Assembly (NCBI RefSeq): GCF_001884735.1
Contig: NZ_MJAP01000003.1
Span: 372,001 to 436,000, forward strand
Origin: Natronohydrobacter thiooxidans
Lineage (GTDB): Bacteria > Pseudomonadota > Alphaproteobacteria > Rhodobacterales > Rhodobacteraceae
Direction: 5' to 3'
Length of the DNA stretch: 64,000 nucleotides
Part shown: piece after piece, positions 39,143-48,267 of the stretch
Position numbering within the stretch: position 1 is the first letter of the stretch
Layout: each line of letters opens with the position of its first letter
Position numbers and translations under genes: made by a program
Notes under the pieces: generated by a model
The model's input: only the letters and a program-made list of their open reading frames with translations
What the model was told of the DNA's origin: nothing
The model's database searches: none

Positions 39143-40854
39143 AAGCCTTTTTCATTCTTGTGATGGCACTGGCCCTGCCCTGCGCGGCTTTCGCGCAGGG
39201 TCTGACCTCGCCCCGCGATGCCGGAACCGCGCCCTGGCTGGGCATGAACATGACCGAATTGCGCGATCACCAGCCGCAGCGCCCCTTCATCGATGTGATG
39301 AAAACCGCGCGCGCCTGGTACGGGCATCTGCCGGGGCAATGGGGCGGCTGGGAAGAGGCCGATCTGATCGCGGCGGGCGCGCTCGGGCCGCAGGGCTGGC
39401 CGACCCATGTGCCGGAAGAGATTACCGGCATCTCGACCCTGATGCTGGTCGATCTGGCCGAGGATACCGGCGGCGTGGCCGGGAATTACCGCCTGACGCA
39501 TGAGGGCGAGGGGCGGCTGGAGATCGGCGGGCGCGTGGGGGGCGTGCGCCGCGCGGGGCGCAGCGAGCTATGGTTCAGCTTCACCCCCGGCCCCGGCGGG
39601 ATTGAACTGACCATCCGCCAGACCGATCCGGAAAATCCAATCCGCAACATCCAGATCGTGCATCAGGACCATATCGCCGCCCATGCCGAAGGCGCGCTGC
39701 TGAACCCCGACTGGCGCGCGCGGATGGAGGGCATGGCGCTCTTGCGCTTCATGGCATGGCAGAACACCAATTACGCGACATGGAGCGCGTGGGACGACCG
39801 GCCATTGCCTGACGATTACACCTGGACCCCGCGCGGCGTGCCGCTGGAAATCCTGATCCGGGTGGCGAATGAGATGGGAACGGATGCATGGTTCAACATC
39901 CCGCATCTGGCCGATGACGCCTATATCGAGGCCATGGCCGAAATGATCCGCGACCAGCTTGACCCGGCGCTGACCGCATGGATCGAATTCTCGAACGAGA
40001 CCTGGAACTGGTCCTTCCCGCAGGCCCATGCCGCCGCCGAGGCTGCCCGAGCGCGCTGGGGCAACCGCGATCTGTGGCAGGAATGGAACGCGATGCGCGC
40101 GGCGCAAATGGTGCAGATTTTCAATCGGGTCTTTGGCGATGACGGCCACCGGCTGAACCGGGTTCTGGCCACGCAAACCGGCTGGCTGGGGCTGGAAGAG
40201 CAGCTTGAATCCCCCCATTGGCAGGCCGAACACCCCGACAACCCGGCCCCGCCGACGCTCTTCGACACTTACGCCATCACCGGCTATTTCAGCGGCACGC
40301 TGGGCACGCCGGAAGCCGCGCCCCTGCTGCGCGACTGGCTGTCCGAGGCGCAATCCGAGGCGCGCGCACAAGGCATGGCGCGGGGCTTGGGTGGCACCGA
40401 ACTTGACGAGTTCACCAGCATCGAGAGCCACCGGATATTAGAGCCGAAACTGACCGAAGATCTGCTCGATGGCCGCCACAGCAATGACCCGCGCGGCACG
40501 GTTGCGCGCATCGTGACCCATTACCTGCCCTATCATCTGGACGTGGCCCGGCGCTGGGGCTTGGATCTGGTCGCCTATGAGGGTGGCACGCATCTTCTGG
40601 GGCTGGGCGAGGTGATGCATGACCTCGAGCTGACCGCGCTCTTTGTCGATTTCAACTATTCGACTGGCATGGGTCAGCTTTATTCCGAGTTGCTGCGCGG
40701 CTGGTATGCCGGGGGGGGCGGGCTTTTCGTGCACTATTCCGACATTCGCCGCGCCAGCCACTGGGGCAGTTTCGGCGCCTTGCGCCATGTGAAAGACGAC
40801 AATCCGCGCTGGAATGCGCTGGTTGGCTTTGACCCCGAAAAGGTGCGCCCGTGA
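39139..40854 (+). CDS. Secreted protein with clan GH-A-like catalytic motifs
   Basis: A 571-residue exported protein with a clear signal peptide (MKAFFILVMALALPCAAFA). I cannot place it in a named family. TAWIEFSNETWNWSFPQ (near residue 280) looks like the Asn-Glu acid/base of clan GH-A glycosidases, and GLDLVAYEGGTHLLG (near 480) is a candidate nucleophile Glu. LRFMAWQNTNYATWSAWDDRP and VANEMGTDAWFNIPHLADD also suggest a sugar-binding barrel. It probably trims or cuts an extracellular polysaccharide. It is coupled to both neighbours by four-base overlaps. Confidence 0.7.
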   Translation: MKAFFILVMALALPCAAFAQGLTSPRDAGTAPWLGMNMTELRDHQPQRPFIDVMKTARAWYGHLPGQWGGWEEADLIAAGALGPQGWPTHVPEEITGISTLMLVDLAEDTGGVAGNYRLTHEGEGRLEIGGRVGGVRRAGRSELWFSFTPGPGGIELTIRQTDPENPIRNIQIVHQDHIAAHAEGALLNPDWRARMEGMALLRFMAWQNTNYATWSAWDDRPLPDDYTWTPRGVPLEILIRVANEMGTDAWFNIPHLADDAYIEAMAEMIRDQLDPALTAWIEFSNETWNWSFPQAHAAAEAARARWGNRDLWQEWNAMRAAQMVQIFNRVFGDDGHRLNRVLATQTGWLGLEEQLESPHWQAEHPDNPAPPTLFDTYAITGYFSGTLGTPEAAPLLRDWLSEAQSEARAQGMARGLGGTELDEFTSIESHRILEPKLTEDLLDGRHSNDPRGTVARIVTHYLPYHLDVARRWGLDLVAYEGGTHLLGLGEVMHDLELTALFVDFNYSTGMGQLYSELLRGWYAGGGGLFVHYSDIRRASHWGSFGALRHVKDDNPRWNALVGFDPEKVRP

Positions 40855-41681
40855 CCCCGGTTCTGTCTGTCCTGATCCCTGCCAGCAATGAAGAGCGCTA
40901 TATCGGCCCCTGCCTGAAAGCGGTGCTGAATTCCGACCCGGTGCCCGGATATACGGTCGAGGTGATCGTGATCGCGAATGGCTGCGATGATGATACTGTG
41001 GGCGTCGCCCGGCGCTTTCGCGAGATGGCCGAGGGGCGGGGCTGGCGGCTGACGATCCTTGATCTCTATGAGGGCGGCAAGATCGGCGCACTGAATGCGG
41101 GCGATGAGAAAGCCATCGGGCGGCTGCGGGTCTATCTGGATGCCGATGTGACCCTCAGCCCGCCGCTGCTGGCGGAACTGGCGGCGGCGCTCAGCCAGCC
41201 CGGCGCGCGCTATGCCACCGGGACACCGGAAATCAGCCCCGCGGTCACCCTTGCCACCCGTATCTATGGGCGGTTCTGGGCGCGCGTGCCCTTCATGCGC
41301 GAAGGGGCGCCGGGTTTCGGCATCTACGCGGTGAATGCCGAAGGCCGCAGCCGCTGGGCGGAATTTCCGGATATCATCTCGGACGATACCTTTGTGCGGT
41401 TGAATTTTGCGCGCGCCGAGCGGGTGCAGGTTCGGGCAACCTATCGCTGGCCGCTGGTCGAGGGATTCAGCAATCTGGTGCGCGTGCGGCGCAGGCAGGA
41501 TCAGGGCGTGGCGCAGATCAAAGCGCTTTTCCCCGCTCTGGCGCAGAATGACACCAAGGCCCGCGCCAATCTGCCTGCCCTGCTGCGCGCCGATCCGCTG
41601 GGCTTCGTGGTCTATACGACCGTGGCTTTGCTGGTGCGGCTGGGGGGATTGCGCCCCGGCGCCTGGACACGCGGGCGATAG
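40851..41681 (+). CDS. Family 2 glycosyltransferase
   Basis: A 276-residue GT-A fold transferase. It begins LSVLIPASNEERYIGPCLKAVL with VIVIANGCDDDT. The nucleotide-sugar/metal motif is VYLDADVTLS and the later acceptor region is FPDIISDDTFVRL. A hydrophobic stretch near the C-terminus may bind the membrane. The GTG start overlaps the previous stop (GTGA) and follows AAGGTG. It closes the four-gene polysaccharide-type cluster. Confidence 0.88.
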   Translation: MTPVLSVLIPASNEERYIGPCLKAVLNSDPVPGYTVEVIVIANGCDDDTVGVARRFREMAEGRGWRLTILDLYEGGKIGALNAGDEKAIGRLRVYLDADVTLSPPLLAELAAALSQPGARYATGTPEISPAVTLATRIYGRFWARVPFMREGAPGFGIYAVNAEGRSRWAEFPDIISDDTFVRLNFARAERVQVRATYRWPLVEGFSNLVRVRRRQDQGVAQIKALFPALAQNDTKARANLPALLRADPLGFVVYTTVALLVRLGGLRPGAWTRGR

Positions 41682-41756
41682 GCCGCAGCCCGGCGCCCTC
41701 GCCATCGCGGGCTGCCTGCGCTACTGACAGAGCATGCCCTGCCAGAGGTCCGCTCG

Positions 41757-43925
41757 ATGCACACCCCCCTGCCCCTGACCCGCGATCTGGTGCTGATCGG
41801 CGGCGGCCACACCCATGCGCTGGTGTTGCATAAATGGGCGATGACCCCCCTTGCGGGCGTGCGGGTGACGCTGATCAACCCCGACCCGACCGCGCCCTAT
41901 ACCGGCATGCTGCCCGGCCATATCGCGGGCCATTACCCCCGCGACGCGCTGGAGATCGATCTGATCCGGCTGGCCCGCCGCGCGGGCGCCCGCGTCATCC
42001 TTGGCCGCGCCGAAGGGTTGGACCCGACCGCGCGTCAGGTGCATCTGCCCGGACGCCCGCCCATCGCCTATGATGTGGCCTCGGTCGATATCGGCATCAC
42101 CTCAGACCTGCCCGCGCTGCCGGGGTACATTGAGCACGCGGTCTCCGCCAAGCCGCTCGGGGCCTATGCCACGCGCTGGCAGGACTGGCTGGCGCAGGTG
42201 CAGGCAGGCGAATTGCCCGCGCAGATCGCCATCATCGGCGGCGGCGTGGCCGGGGTCGAACTGGCGCTGGCCATGGCCCACCGGCTGCAGGGTCATGCGT
42301 ATGAGATCACGCTCATAGATGCAGGCCCGCTCCTGCCCCATATCGGCGCGCAGGCCCGCAAGCGGCTGATCGCGCATCTGGCGCGAAGGCAGGTGCGCGT
42401 GATCGAGAACACGCGGCCCGCAGCCGTCACCGCCGAAGGGCTGGTGTTGCAGGACGGGCAGGTGATCGCAGCCAGTTTCGTGCTGGGGGCCGCGGGGTCG
42501 CGCCCGCAGGACTGGCTGCGCGCCACAGGGCTGGATCTGACCGAGGGCTTCATTTCCGTCGATCCTTTCCTGCGCGCGGTCAATGCGCCCGAGGTTTTTG
42601 CCGTCGGAGATTGCGCGCATATGGCCCATGCGCCGCGCCCCAAGGCTGGGGTCTATGCCGTCCGTCAGGCCCCGATCCTGTTTCAGAACCTGCGCGCGGC
42701 CCTTGGGGCGGGGCGGATGCGCGCCTACCGGCCCCAGCGCGACTATCTGAAACTCGTCTCGCTGGGCGGGAAATCCGCGCTGGCCGATAAATGGTCGCTG
42801 CCGCTCGAAGGGCGCTGGCTCTGGCGGGTGAAAGACCGGATCGACGCGAAATTCATGGACCAGTTCCGTGACGCGCGCCCGATGCCCGCTACCCTGCCCC
42901 GCGCCCATGCCAGCGGGCTGGCCGAGATGCTGGGCGATAGACCGCTTTGCGGTGGGTGTGGCGCGAAGATGGGGGCGCAGACGCTGAAGGCTGCCCTGCC
43001 GGAGGTGGCGCGCGACGATATCGAAGCCGGGATCGGGGATGATGCCGCCATTCTGCGCATGGGCGCGACGCGGCAGGTGATTGCGACCGATCATCTGCGC
43101 GCGCTGGTCGAGGATCCCTGGCTGATGGCGCAGATCGCCGCCACCCATGCGCTGGGTGATATCTGGGCGATGGGGGCGCGCCCGCAGGCGGCGCTCGCCT
43201 CGGTCACACTGCCGCGCATGGCGCCTGAATTGCAGGCCCGCACGCTGCGCGAGGTGATGGCGGGGGCAGAATCCGTGCTTGGCCCGGCGGGCGCGGCACT
43301 GGTCGGCGGGCATAGCGCGATGGGGGCCGAGATGCAGCTTGGCTTCACCCTGACCGGGCTTCTGGACGGGCGCGCGCTGACAAAATCCGGTGCGCAGGTA
43401 GGCGATGCGCTGATCCTGACCAAGCCGCTGGGCTCCGGCGTGATCATGGCCGCCGAAATGCAATGGACCGCCCCCGGCGCAGTGGTCGCGGGCGCGCTGG
43501 CGGCGATGGTCGAGGGGCAGGCACAGGCCGCCGATATCCTGCGCCATGACGCCCATGCCATGACCGATGTGACCGGCTTCGGGCTGGCCGGGCATCTGGC
43601 GGAAATGCTGAAGCCCGACGGCCTGAGCGCGCGGATCCACCTTGCCGCCCTGCCGCTTCTGGACGGGGCCGAGGCGCTGGCCGGGCACGGCATCGCCTCA
43701 AGCCTTGCGCCCGCCAATCGCGCGGCACTTCTGGGGCTGCTCGACGCCCCGCACTCCGCGCGCGCGGCGCTGTTGATCGACCCGCAAACGGCGGGTGGCT
43801 TGCTTGCAGCAGTGCCGGAGGCGCGGGCCGAGGCGCTGCTGGGGCAACTGCTTGAGGCAGGTTACAGGGCGGCGATTGTTGGAAAAGTGACAGCGGATCG
43901 CGGGCCGAAAATCACTGCGGCATGA
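41757..43925 (+). CDS. selD: Selenide,water dikinase fused to N-terminal FAD/NAD oxidoreductase
   Basis: A 722-residue fusion. Residues about 1-375 form a pyridine-nucleotide-disulphide/NDH-2-like oxidoreductase (LVLIGGGHTHALVLHKW, AIIGGGVAGVELALAMAHRL, EVFAVGDCAHM). From about 390 on it is SelD, with LCGGCGAKMG (catalytic Cys401, Lys404, not selenocysteine), GIGDDAAIL, ATHALGDIWAMGARP and TDVTGFGLAGHLAEM. SelD makes selenophosphate. The oxidoreductase part may supply reduced selenium, which is inference. The fusion is known in other bacteria. The gene converges with selU, with a 14-base overlap. Confidence 0.93.
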   Translation: MHTPLPLTRDLVLIGGGHTHALVLHKWAMTPLAGVRVTLINPDPTAPYTGMLPGHIAGHYPRDALEIDLIRLARRAGARVILGRAEGLDPTARQVHLPGRPPIAYDVASVDIGITSDLPALPGYIEHAVSAKPLGAYATRWQDWLAQVQAGELPAQIAIIGGGVAGVELALAMAHRLQGHAYEITLIDAGPLLPHIGAQARKRLIAHLARRQVRVIENTRPAAVTAEGLVLQDGQVIAASFVLGAAGSRPQDWLRATGLDLTEGFISVDPFLRAVNAPEVFAVGDCAHMAHAPRPKAGVYAVRQAPILFQNLRAALGAGRMRAYRPQRDYLKLVSLGGKSALADKWSLPLEGRWLWRVKDRIDAKFMDQFRDARPMPATLPRAHASGLAEMLGDRPLCGGCGAKMGAQTLKAALPEVARDDIEAGIGDDAAILRMGATRQVIATDHLRALVEDPWLMAQIAATHALGDIWAMGARPQAALASVTLPRMAPELQARTLREVMAGAESVLGPAGAALVGGHSAMGAEMQLGFTLTGLLDGRALTKSGAQVGDALILTKPLGSGVIMAAEMQWTAPGAVVAGALAAMVEGQAQAADILRHDAHAMTDVTGFGLAGHLAEMLKPDGLSARIHLAALPLLDGAEALAGHGIASSLAPANRAALLGLLDAPHSARAALLIDPQTAGGLLAAVPEARAEALLGQLLEAGYRAAIVGKVTADRGPKITAA

Positions 43926-44988
43926 TTTGCCTGTCACCTGTGCTTACAGATTCCCGATATTGCAGCAGGTGATTCAGCCGTTCTGCCGCCCGATCCTGCG
44001 ACTTATCCGATAAATCGGCCAAATCAATCCGCTCAAGCGTCTCGACACGCCTTTGGGCGCGGGCATAGCTTGGATCGTAATGATGCAAGATCAGATCCGA
44101 GACCAGATCGCCAAAGCGCCCCTCACCTGCGGCCTCATGCCAGGTGGCCAGCCGGTCTTTCGACTGATAGGGGCGCAGCTTTTCCAGCACTCCGGCCAGC
44201 CGCGCCGGGTCGTCGCAGAACCCGTGATAGTCCTGCAGAATATGCGCGACCCGCGCCGCCAGCGGGGCGGTGATCTCGACGCGCGGGGCGCAGCGCATCG
44301 CCTGCCACAGCGAGGGCGGCAGACGCAGACGGCCAATGCGGTTCGATTCCGCCTCGATCAGCACGGGCCGCGCAGGGTCCAGCGCGACCAGCGCCTGCGC
44401 CAGCCGCGTCTCGAACAGTTTCTGCGACGGTTGCGGGTCGCCCGCACCAAAAAGCGAGCCGCGATGCGCGGCCAATGCCTCCAGATCCAGCACCTGCCCG
44501 CCCGAGGCCGCGACCCGCGCCAGAATCCCGGTCTTCGCGGTGCCCGTGCCCCCGTCAAGCAACACCACCTGCGCCGGAAAAGGCGCATCATAGAGCTGCG
44601 CCTGCACCAGACGCCGATAGCTCTTGTAGCCGCCCTCCAGCACCGAGACCCGCCAGCCGATCTGGCGCAGGATCGTGGCAAAAGACCCCGAGCGCTGCCC
44701 GCCGCGCCAGCAATAGACCATGGGCTGCCAGTCGCCGGGCTTGTCCGAAAGCGGCCCCAGCAGATGCCGCGCCACATTCATCGCCACCAGCGCCGCGCCG
44801 CGCTTGCGCGCCAGAAACGGGCTTTGCTGCTTGTAGATCGTGCCGATCTCGGCGCGCTCGGCATCGCTCAGCACCGGCAGGCTGATCGCGCCGGGCAGGT
44901 GATCTTCGGCAAATTCGCTGGGCGCGCGGGCATCGATGATCGTATCCGCGCCAAGCGTAGCAAGATCGTGCAGAGAGGTCAGTTTCAT
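43912..44988 (-). CDS. mnmH: tRNA 2-selenouridine synthase (SelU/MnmH)
   Basis: A 358-residue enzyme that converts the wobble 2-thiouridine of some tRNAs into 2-selenouridine with selenophosphate, through a geranylated intermediate. A rhodanese domain (residues about 10-125) holds the catalytic Cys93 in VYCWRGGQRSGS. A P-loop GGTGTAKT is at 146-153. Its selenium donor would come from the convergent SelD fusion. No selenocysteine-insertion genes are in the window. Confidence 0.93.
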   Translation of the reverse strand: MKLTSLHDLATLGADTIIDARAPSEFAEDHLPGAISLPVLSDAERAEIGTIYKQQSPFLARKRGAALVAMNVARHLLGPLSDKPGDWQPMVYCWRGGQRSGSFATILRQIGWRVSVLEGGYKSYRRLVQAQLYDAPFPAQVVLLDGGTGTAKTGILARVAASGGQVLDLEALAAHRGSLFGAGDPQPSQKLFETRLAQALVALDPARPVLIEAESNRIGRLRLPPSLWQAMRCAPRVEITAPLAARVAHILQDYHGFCDDPARLAGVLEKLRPYQSKDRLATWHEAAGEGRFGDLVSDLILHHYDPSYARAQRRVETLERIDLADLSDKSQDRAAERLNHLLQYRESVSTGDRQIMPQ

Positions 44989-44998
44989 GATCCGTTAT

Positions 44999-45028
44999 CC
45001 CCTGCCGCAGCCATGACCGCGACAGGGG
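44999..45028 (-). terminator. Stem-loop after ybbP
   Basis: Positions 44999-45010 and 45017-45028 form a 12-bp stem with two G-U pairs (in the minus-strand RNA) around a six-base loop. It follows the ybbP stop and precedes the selU start on the same strand. The U-tract is missing, so it is a moderate candidate. Confidence 0.45.
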
Positions 45029-45034
45029 CGAAGG

Positions 45035-47566
45035 TCAATCCTGTGCACGCAGGATTTGCGCCGGGCGCGCGGCCAGCGGGCGCAGGGCGAAGGCCAGACC
45101 GGCCAGCAACGTGGCCAGAATCCCGCCCAGGACGATGGCAACGGCCGAGACAGGCTCGAACACATAGCGCGATTCCAACACGAACTGCATCACCGCCCAG
45201 GAGGCCAAGGCCGCAGCCCCCAGCGCGACCAGCCCCGCCGCCGCCCCCATCAGACCGGCGCGCAGCGCGAAGCTGGTCAGGATCTGGCGGCGCGTGGCCC
45301 CGAGTGTCTTCATCACGGCGGCCTCGAACACCCGCGCGCGTTCGCCCGCAGCAGCCGCCCCGATCAGCACCACGAAGCCGGTCAGCAGCGTGGCCAGCGC
45401 CGCGTAGCTTGTGGCCGTGGCCATGGTGGAGAGCGCTTCGGTCACGCGCTCGGCGGCTTCGCGCACGCGGATCGCGGTGATATTGGGGAACATGTTCGAC
45501 AGATCGCGCAGGATCGCGCCCTCTGCGGCCTCCAGCGCATAGACCGTGGCGATATGGGTATGCGGGGCCGCGCGGATCGGGTCAGGCGACATGACCATCA
45601 CAAAGCCGATCCCCCCGGTCGAGAAATCCACCTCGCGCAGATTGGCGATCTCCGCCGTGATATCGCGGCCCAGAAGATTGACCGTCACGGTATCGCCGAC
45701 ACCCAGCCCCAACTCGCCCGCCTGTTCCGCGCCCATGCTGACCAGGGGCGGGCCGGAATAATCCTCGGACCACCAGTCCCCGGCGGTCAGCCGCGTCCCC
45801 TCGGGCATGGTCGCGGCATAGCTGATCCCCCGGTCCCCACGCAGCACCCAATGGCCGCGCGCGGGGTGTTCGCGCGCCGGTATGCCGTTCAGTTCAGTTA
45901 CCACCCCGCGCAGCATGGGCGCCGTGTCCACGCGGTCGACATTCTCATCCTCGGCCAGCCGCGCAAGGAAGCCCTCCAGCTGCGTGTTCTGGATATCGAG
46001 GAAGAAATAGCTGGGCGCGCGGTCGGGCAGGTCCATGGCGATGGCGCGGCGCAGGTTGCTGTCGATCTGCCCCACGGCGGCCAGCACGGTCAGCCCCAGC
46101 CCCAGCGACAGGATCACCGCTGTTGCCCCTTCGCGCGGGTTGCCGATGGCGCCCATCGCCATGCGCAGGCTGGTGCGCCCGCGCAAAGCCCCGGCCCGCG
46201 CCAGTCTGCGCGCCAGGGACCGCACCAGAAGTGCTGCCAGCGCGAGGATCGCCAGCGCCAGCATCACGCCGCCAGCGGTCGCAAAGGCCAGACGCGGGAC
46301 AGCGGCGAAACTCGCGGCAATGCCCACCAGCCCGGCGACCAGCGCGCCGGTCGTCAGCAGATAGGGCCAGCGCGGCCAGCCCTTCGCGGTCTCTGCAACC
46401 CCGCGAAAGATGGTCGCCGCGCGCACATGTTCCGTGCGGGCCAGTGGCCAGAGGGTGAAGATCAGCGCCGTCAGCGCACCATAAAGCGCGGCCTCGATCA
46501 GCGCGCGCGGATGCAACCCGATTTCCAGATCGACCGGCACCTGATCGGCGACCAGCGGCGCGACGGCAAAGGGCACAATCGCCCCCAGCGCCAGCCCCAG
46601 CACCAGCCCAAGGCCGGTCAGAACCCCGATCTGCATCAGATAGACCGCGAAGATCATGCGGCTTTCCGCGCCGAGTGTTTTCAGCGTGGCAATGACCTTG
46701 GTCTTGCCATCCAGATAGGTGCGGACCGCAGCAGAGACACCGACCCCGCCCACCGCAAGCCCCGCCAGCCCCACGAGCACAAGGAAGGACGACACCCGCT
46801 CGATCACGTTGCGGATCTGGGGCGCGGCATTGCGGCTGTCGCGCCAGCGCACGCCCGCGCCGTCAAACTCGGCATTGGCAGCGCGGCGGGCGGCATCGAG
46901 CGCCTGTCCGGGCAGGAGCAGGCGGTAATTCACCTCATAGAGCGTGCCGGGGCCGAGGAGTTCCGCGCCGTCCAGCGCGTCGCGCAGGACCAGCGTGCGC
47001 GGGCCAAAGCCGAAATTCGCGCCCAGCCCGTCAGGTTCGCGGGTCAGATGGGCCGTCAGCCGGAATTCCTGCACGCCAAGGCGGAAAGTATCGCCGATCT
47101 GCAGCCCCAGCCGTTCGGCAAGGATACGCTCCATCACGCCGCCGGGCAGGCCGTCGTGCATGGCCAGCGCCTCGGCCAGCGGAATTTCGGGCGCAAGGCC
47201 GACCCGGCCCACCAGCGGATAGGCGCTGTCCACGCCCTTGACCTGCGTGACCGACCGCTCGGAGCTCTCGCCCGCGCCCGTCACAGCCATGGACCGGAAA
47301 TCGACGACTTCCGACACCTCCGCCGCGAAATCGTCGATCCAGGCGCGTTCCTCAGGCGTCGCAAAGCGGTAGGTCATGCGCAGTTCCGCATCCCCGCCCA
47401 AGAGCGTTGCCCCTTCGCGCGCAAGCCCGTCATCAATCGCCCCGCGCACCGAGCCCACAGCGGCAATCGCGCCCACGCCCAGCGCCAAGCACGCCAGAAA
47501 CACCCAGAAGCCCCGCAGCCCGCCGCGCAATTCGCGCCGGGCAATGCGCCATGCAACCGCGCTCAT
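45035..47566 (-). CDS. ybbP: YbbP-like ABC transporter permease (FtsX domains)
   Basis: An 843-residue permease of the MacB/FtsX superfamily with about ten membrane spans and two FtsX domains. It begins WRIARRELRGGLRGFWVFLACLALGVGAIAAVGSVRGAI, has a second FtsX region near residue 260-360 and another at the C-terminus (VMKTLGATRRQILTSFALRAGLMG). The large periplasmic loop resembles that of lipoprotein or toxin export systems. It works with YbbA. The start overlaps the ybbA stop by four bases. The substrate is unknown. Confidence 0.92.
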   Translation of the reverse strand: MSAVAWRIARRELRGGLRGFWVFLACLALGVGAIAAVGSVRGAIDDGLAREGATLLGGDAELRMTYRFATPEERAWIDDFAAEVSEVVDFRSMAVTGAGESSERSVTQVKGVDSAYPLVGRVGLAPEIPLAEALAMHDGLPGGVMERILAERLGLQIGDTFRLGVQEFRLTAHLTREPDGLGANFGFGPRTLVLRDALDGAELLGPGTLYEVNYRLLLPGQALDAARRAANAEFDGAGVRWRDSRNAAPQIRNVIERVSSFLVLVGLAGLAVGGVGVSAAVRTYLDGKTKVIATLKTLGAESRMIFAVYLMQIGVLTGLGLVLGLALGAIVPFAVAPLVADQVPVDLEIGLHPRALIEAALYGALTALIFTLWPLARTEHVRAATIFRGVAETAKGWPRWPYLLTTGALVAGLVGIAASFAAVPRLAFATAGGVMLALAILALAALLVRSLARRLARAGALRGRTSLRMAMGAIGNPREGATAVILSLGLGLTVLAAVGQIDSNLRRAIAMDLPDRAPSYFFLDIQNTQLEGFLARLAEDENVDRVDTAPMLRGVVTELNGIPAREHPARGHWVLRGDRGISYAATMPEGTRLTAGDWWSEDYSGPPLVSMGAEQAGELGLGVGDTVTVNLLGRDITAEIANLREVDFSTGGIGFVMVMSPDPIRAAPHTHIATVYALEAAEGAILRDLSNMFPNITAIRVREAAERVTEALSTMATATSYAALATLLTGFVVLIGAAAAGERARVFEAAVMKTLGATRRQILTSFALRAGLMGAAAGLVALGAAALASWAVMQFVLESRYVFEPVSAVAIVLGGILATLLAGLAFALRPLAARPAQILRAQD

Positions 47567-48267
47567 TCGGCGGCCTCGGCCCGCGCAGCACGGTCTTCGC
47601 CCGCGATCTGCCCATCGGCCAGACGGATCACCCGGTCACAGCGCGCTGCCAGATCGGGCGCATGTGTCACCAGCACCAGCGTCGCGCCATGCCGGTCGCG
47701 CAGACCGAACAGAAGGTCCATGATCGCCTGACCATTGGGGCCGTCCAGATTGCCGGTCGGCTCATCCGCAAGCAGGATCGCCGGACGCGGCGCGGCGGCG
47801 CGCGCCAGCGCCACGCGCTGCTGCTCACCGCCGGACATCTGCGCCGGGTAATGGTCCAGCCGGTGGCCAAGACCCACTGCGCGCAATTCTTCCTCGGCGC
47901 GCTCGAAGGCGTCCGGCCTGCCTGCCAGTTCCAGCGGCGTCGCGACATTTTCAAGCGCGGTCATCGTCGGAATCAGGTGGAAAGACTGAAACACCACCCC
48001 CATATGTTGACGACGAAACCGGGCCAGCGCATCTTCGCCCAGGGTGGTCAGGTCATGGCCCATCGCCGTGACAGCCCCGCCCGTGGCGCGCTCCAGCCCG
48101 CCCATAAGCATGAGGAGCGAGGATTTGCCCGACCCGGACGGCCCGACCAGCCCCACAGTCTCGCCTTTTGCGACATCAAGCGTGATATCGCGCAGGATCC
48201 TCACTGGCCCGGCATTGCCTTGCAGGGTCAGCCCCACATCTTTCAGTGAGAGAACCATGTCCGTCAT
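47563..48267 (-). CDS. ybbA: YbbA-like ABC transporter ATPase
   Basis: A 234-residue ATPase of the LolD/MacB type. Walker A is GPSGSGKSS (about residues 41-49), the signature is MSGGEQQRVALARA, and Walker B is AILLADEPTGNLD. The ATG at 48267 has AGGAAAG five bases before it; ATG 48258 is weaker. Its start overlaps that of the divergent tesA by 11 bases. The ybbAP/tesA arrangement is also found in E. coli. Confidence 0.93.
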   Translation of the reverse strand: MTDMVLSLKDVGLTLQGNAGPVRILRDITLDVAKGETVGLVGPSGSGKSSLLMLMGGLERATGGAVTAMGHDLTTLGEDALARFRRQHMGVVFQSFHLIPTMTALENVATPLELAGRPDAFERAEEELRAVGLGHRLDHYPAQMSGGEQQRVALARAAAPRPAILLADEPTGNLDGPNGQAIMDLLFGLRDRHGATLVLVTHAPDLAARCDRVIRLADGQIAGEDRAARAEAAE

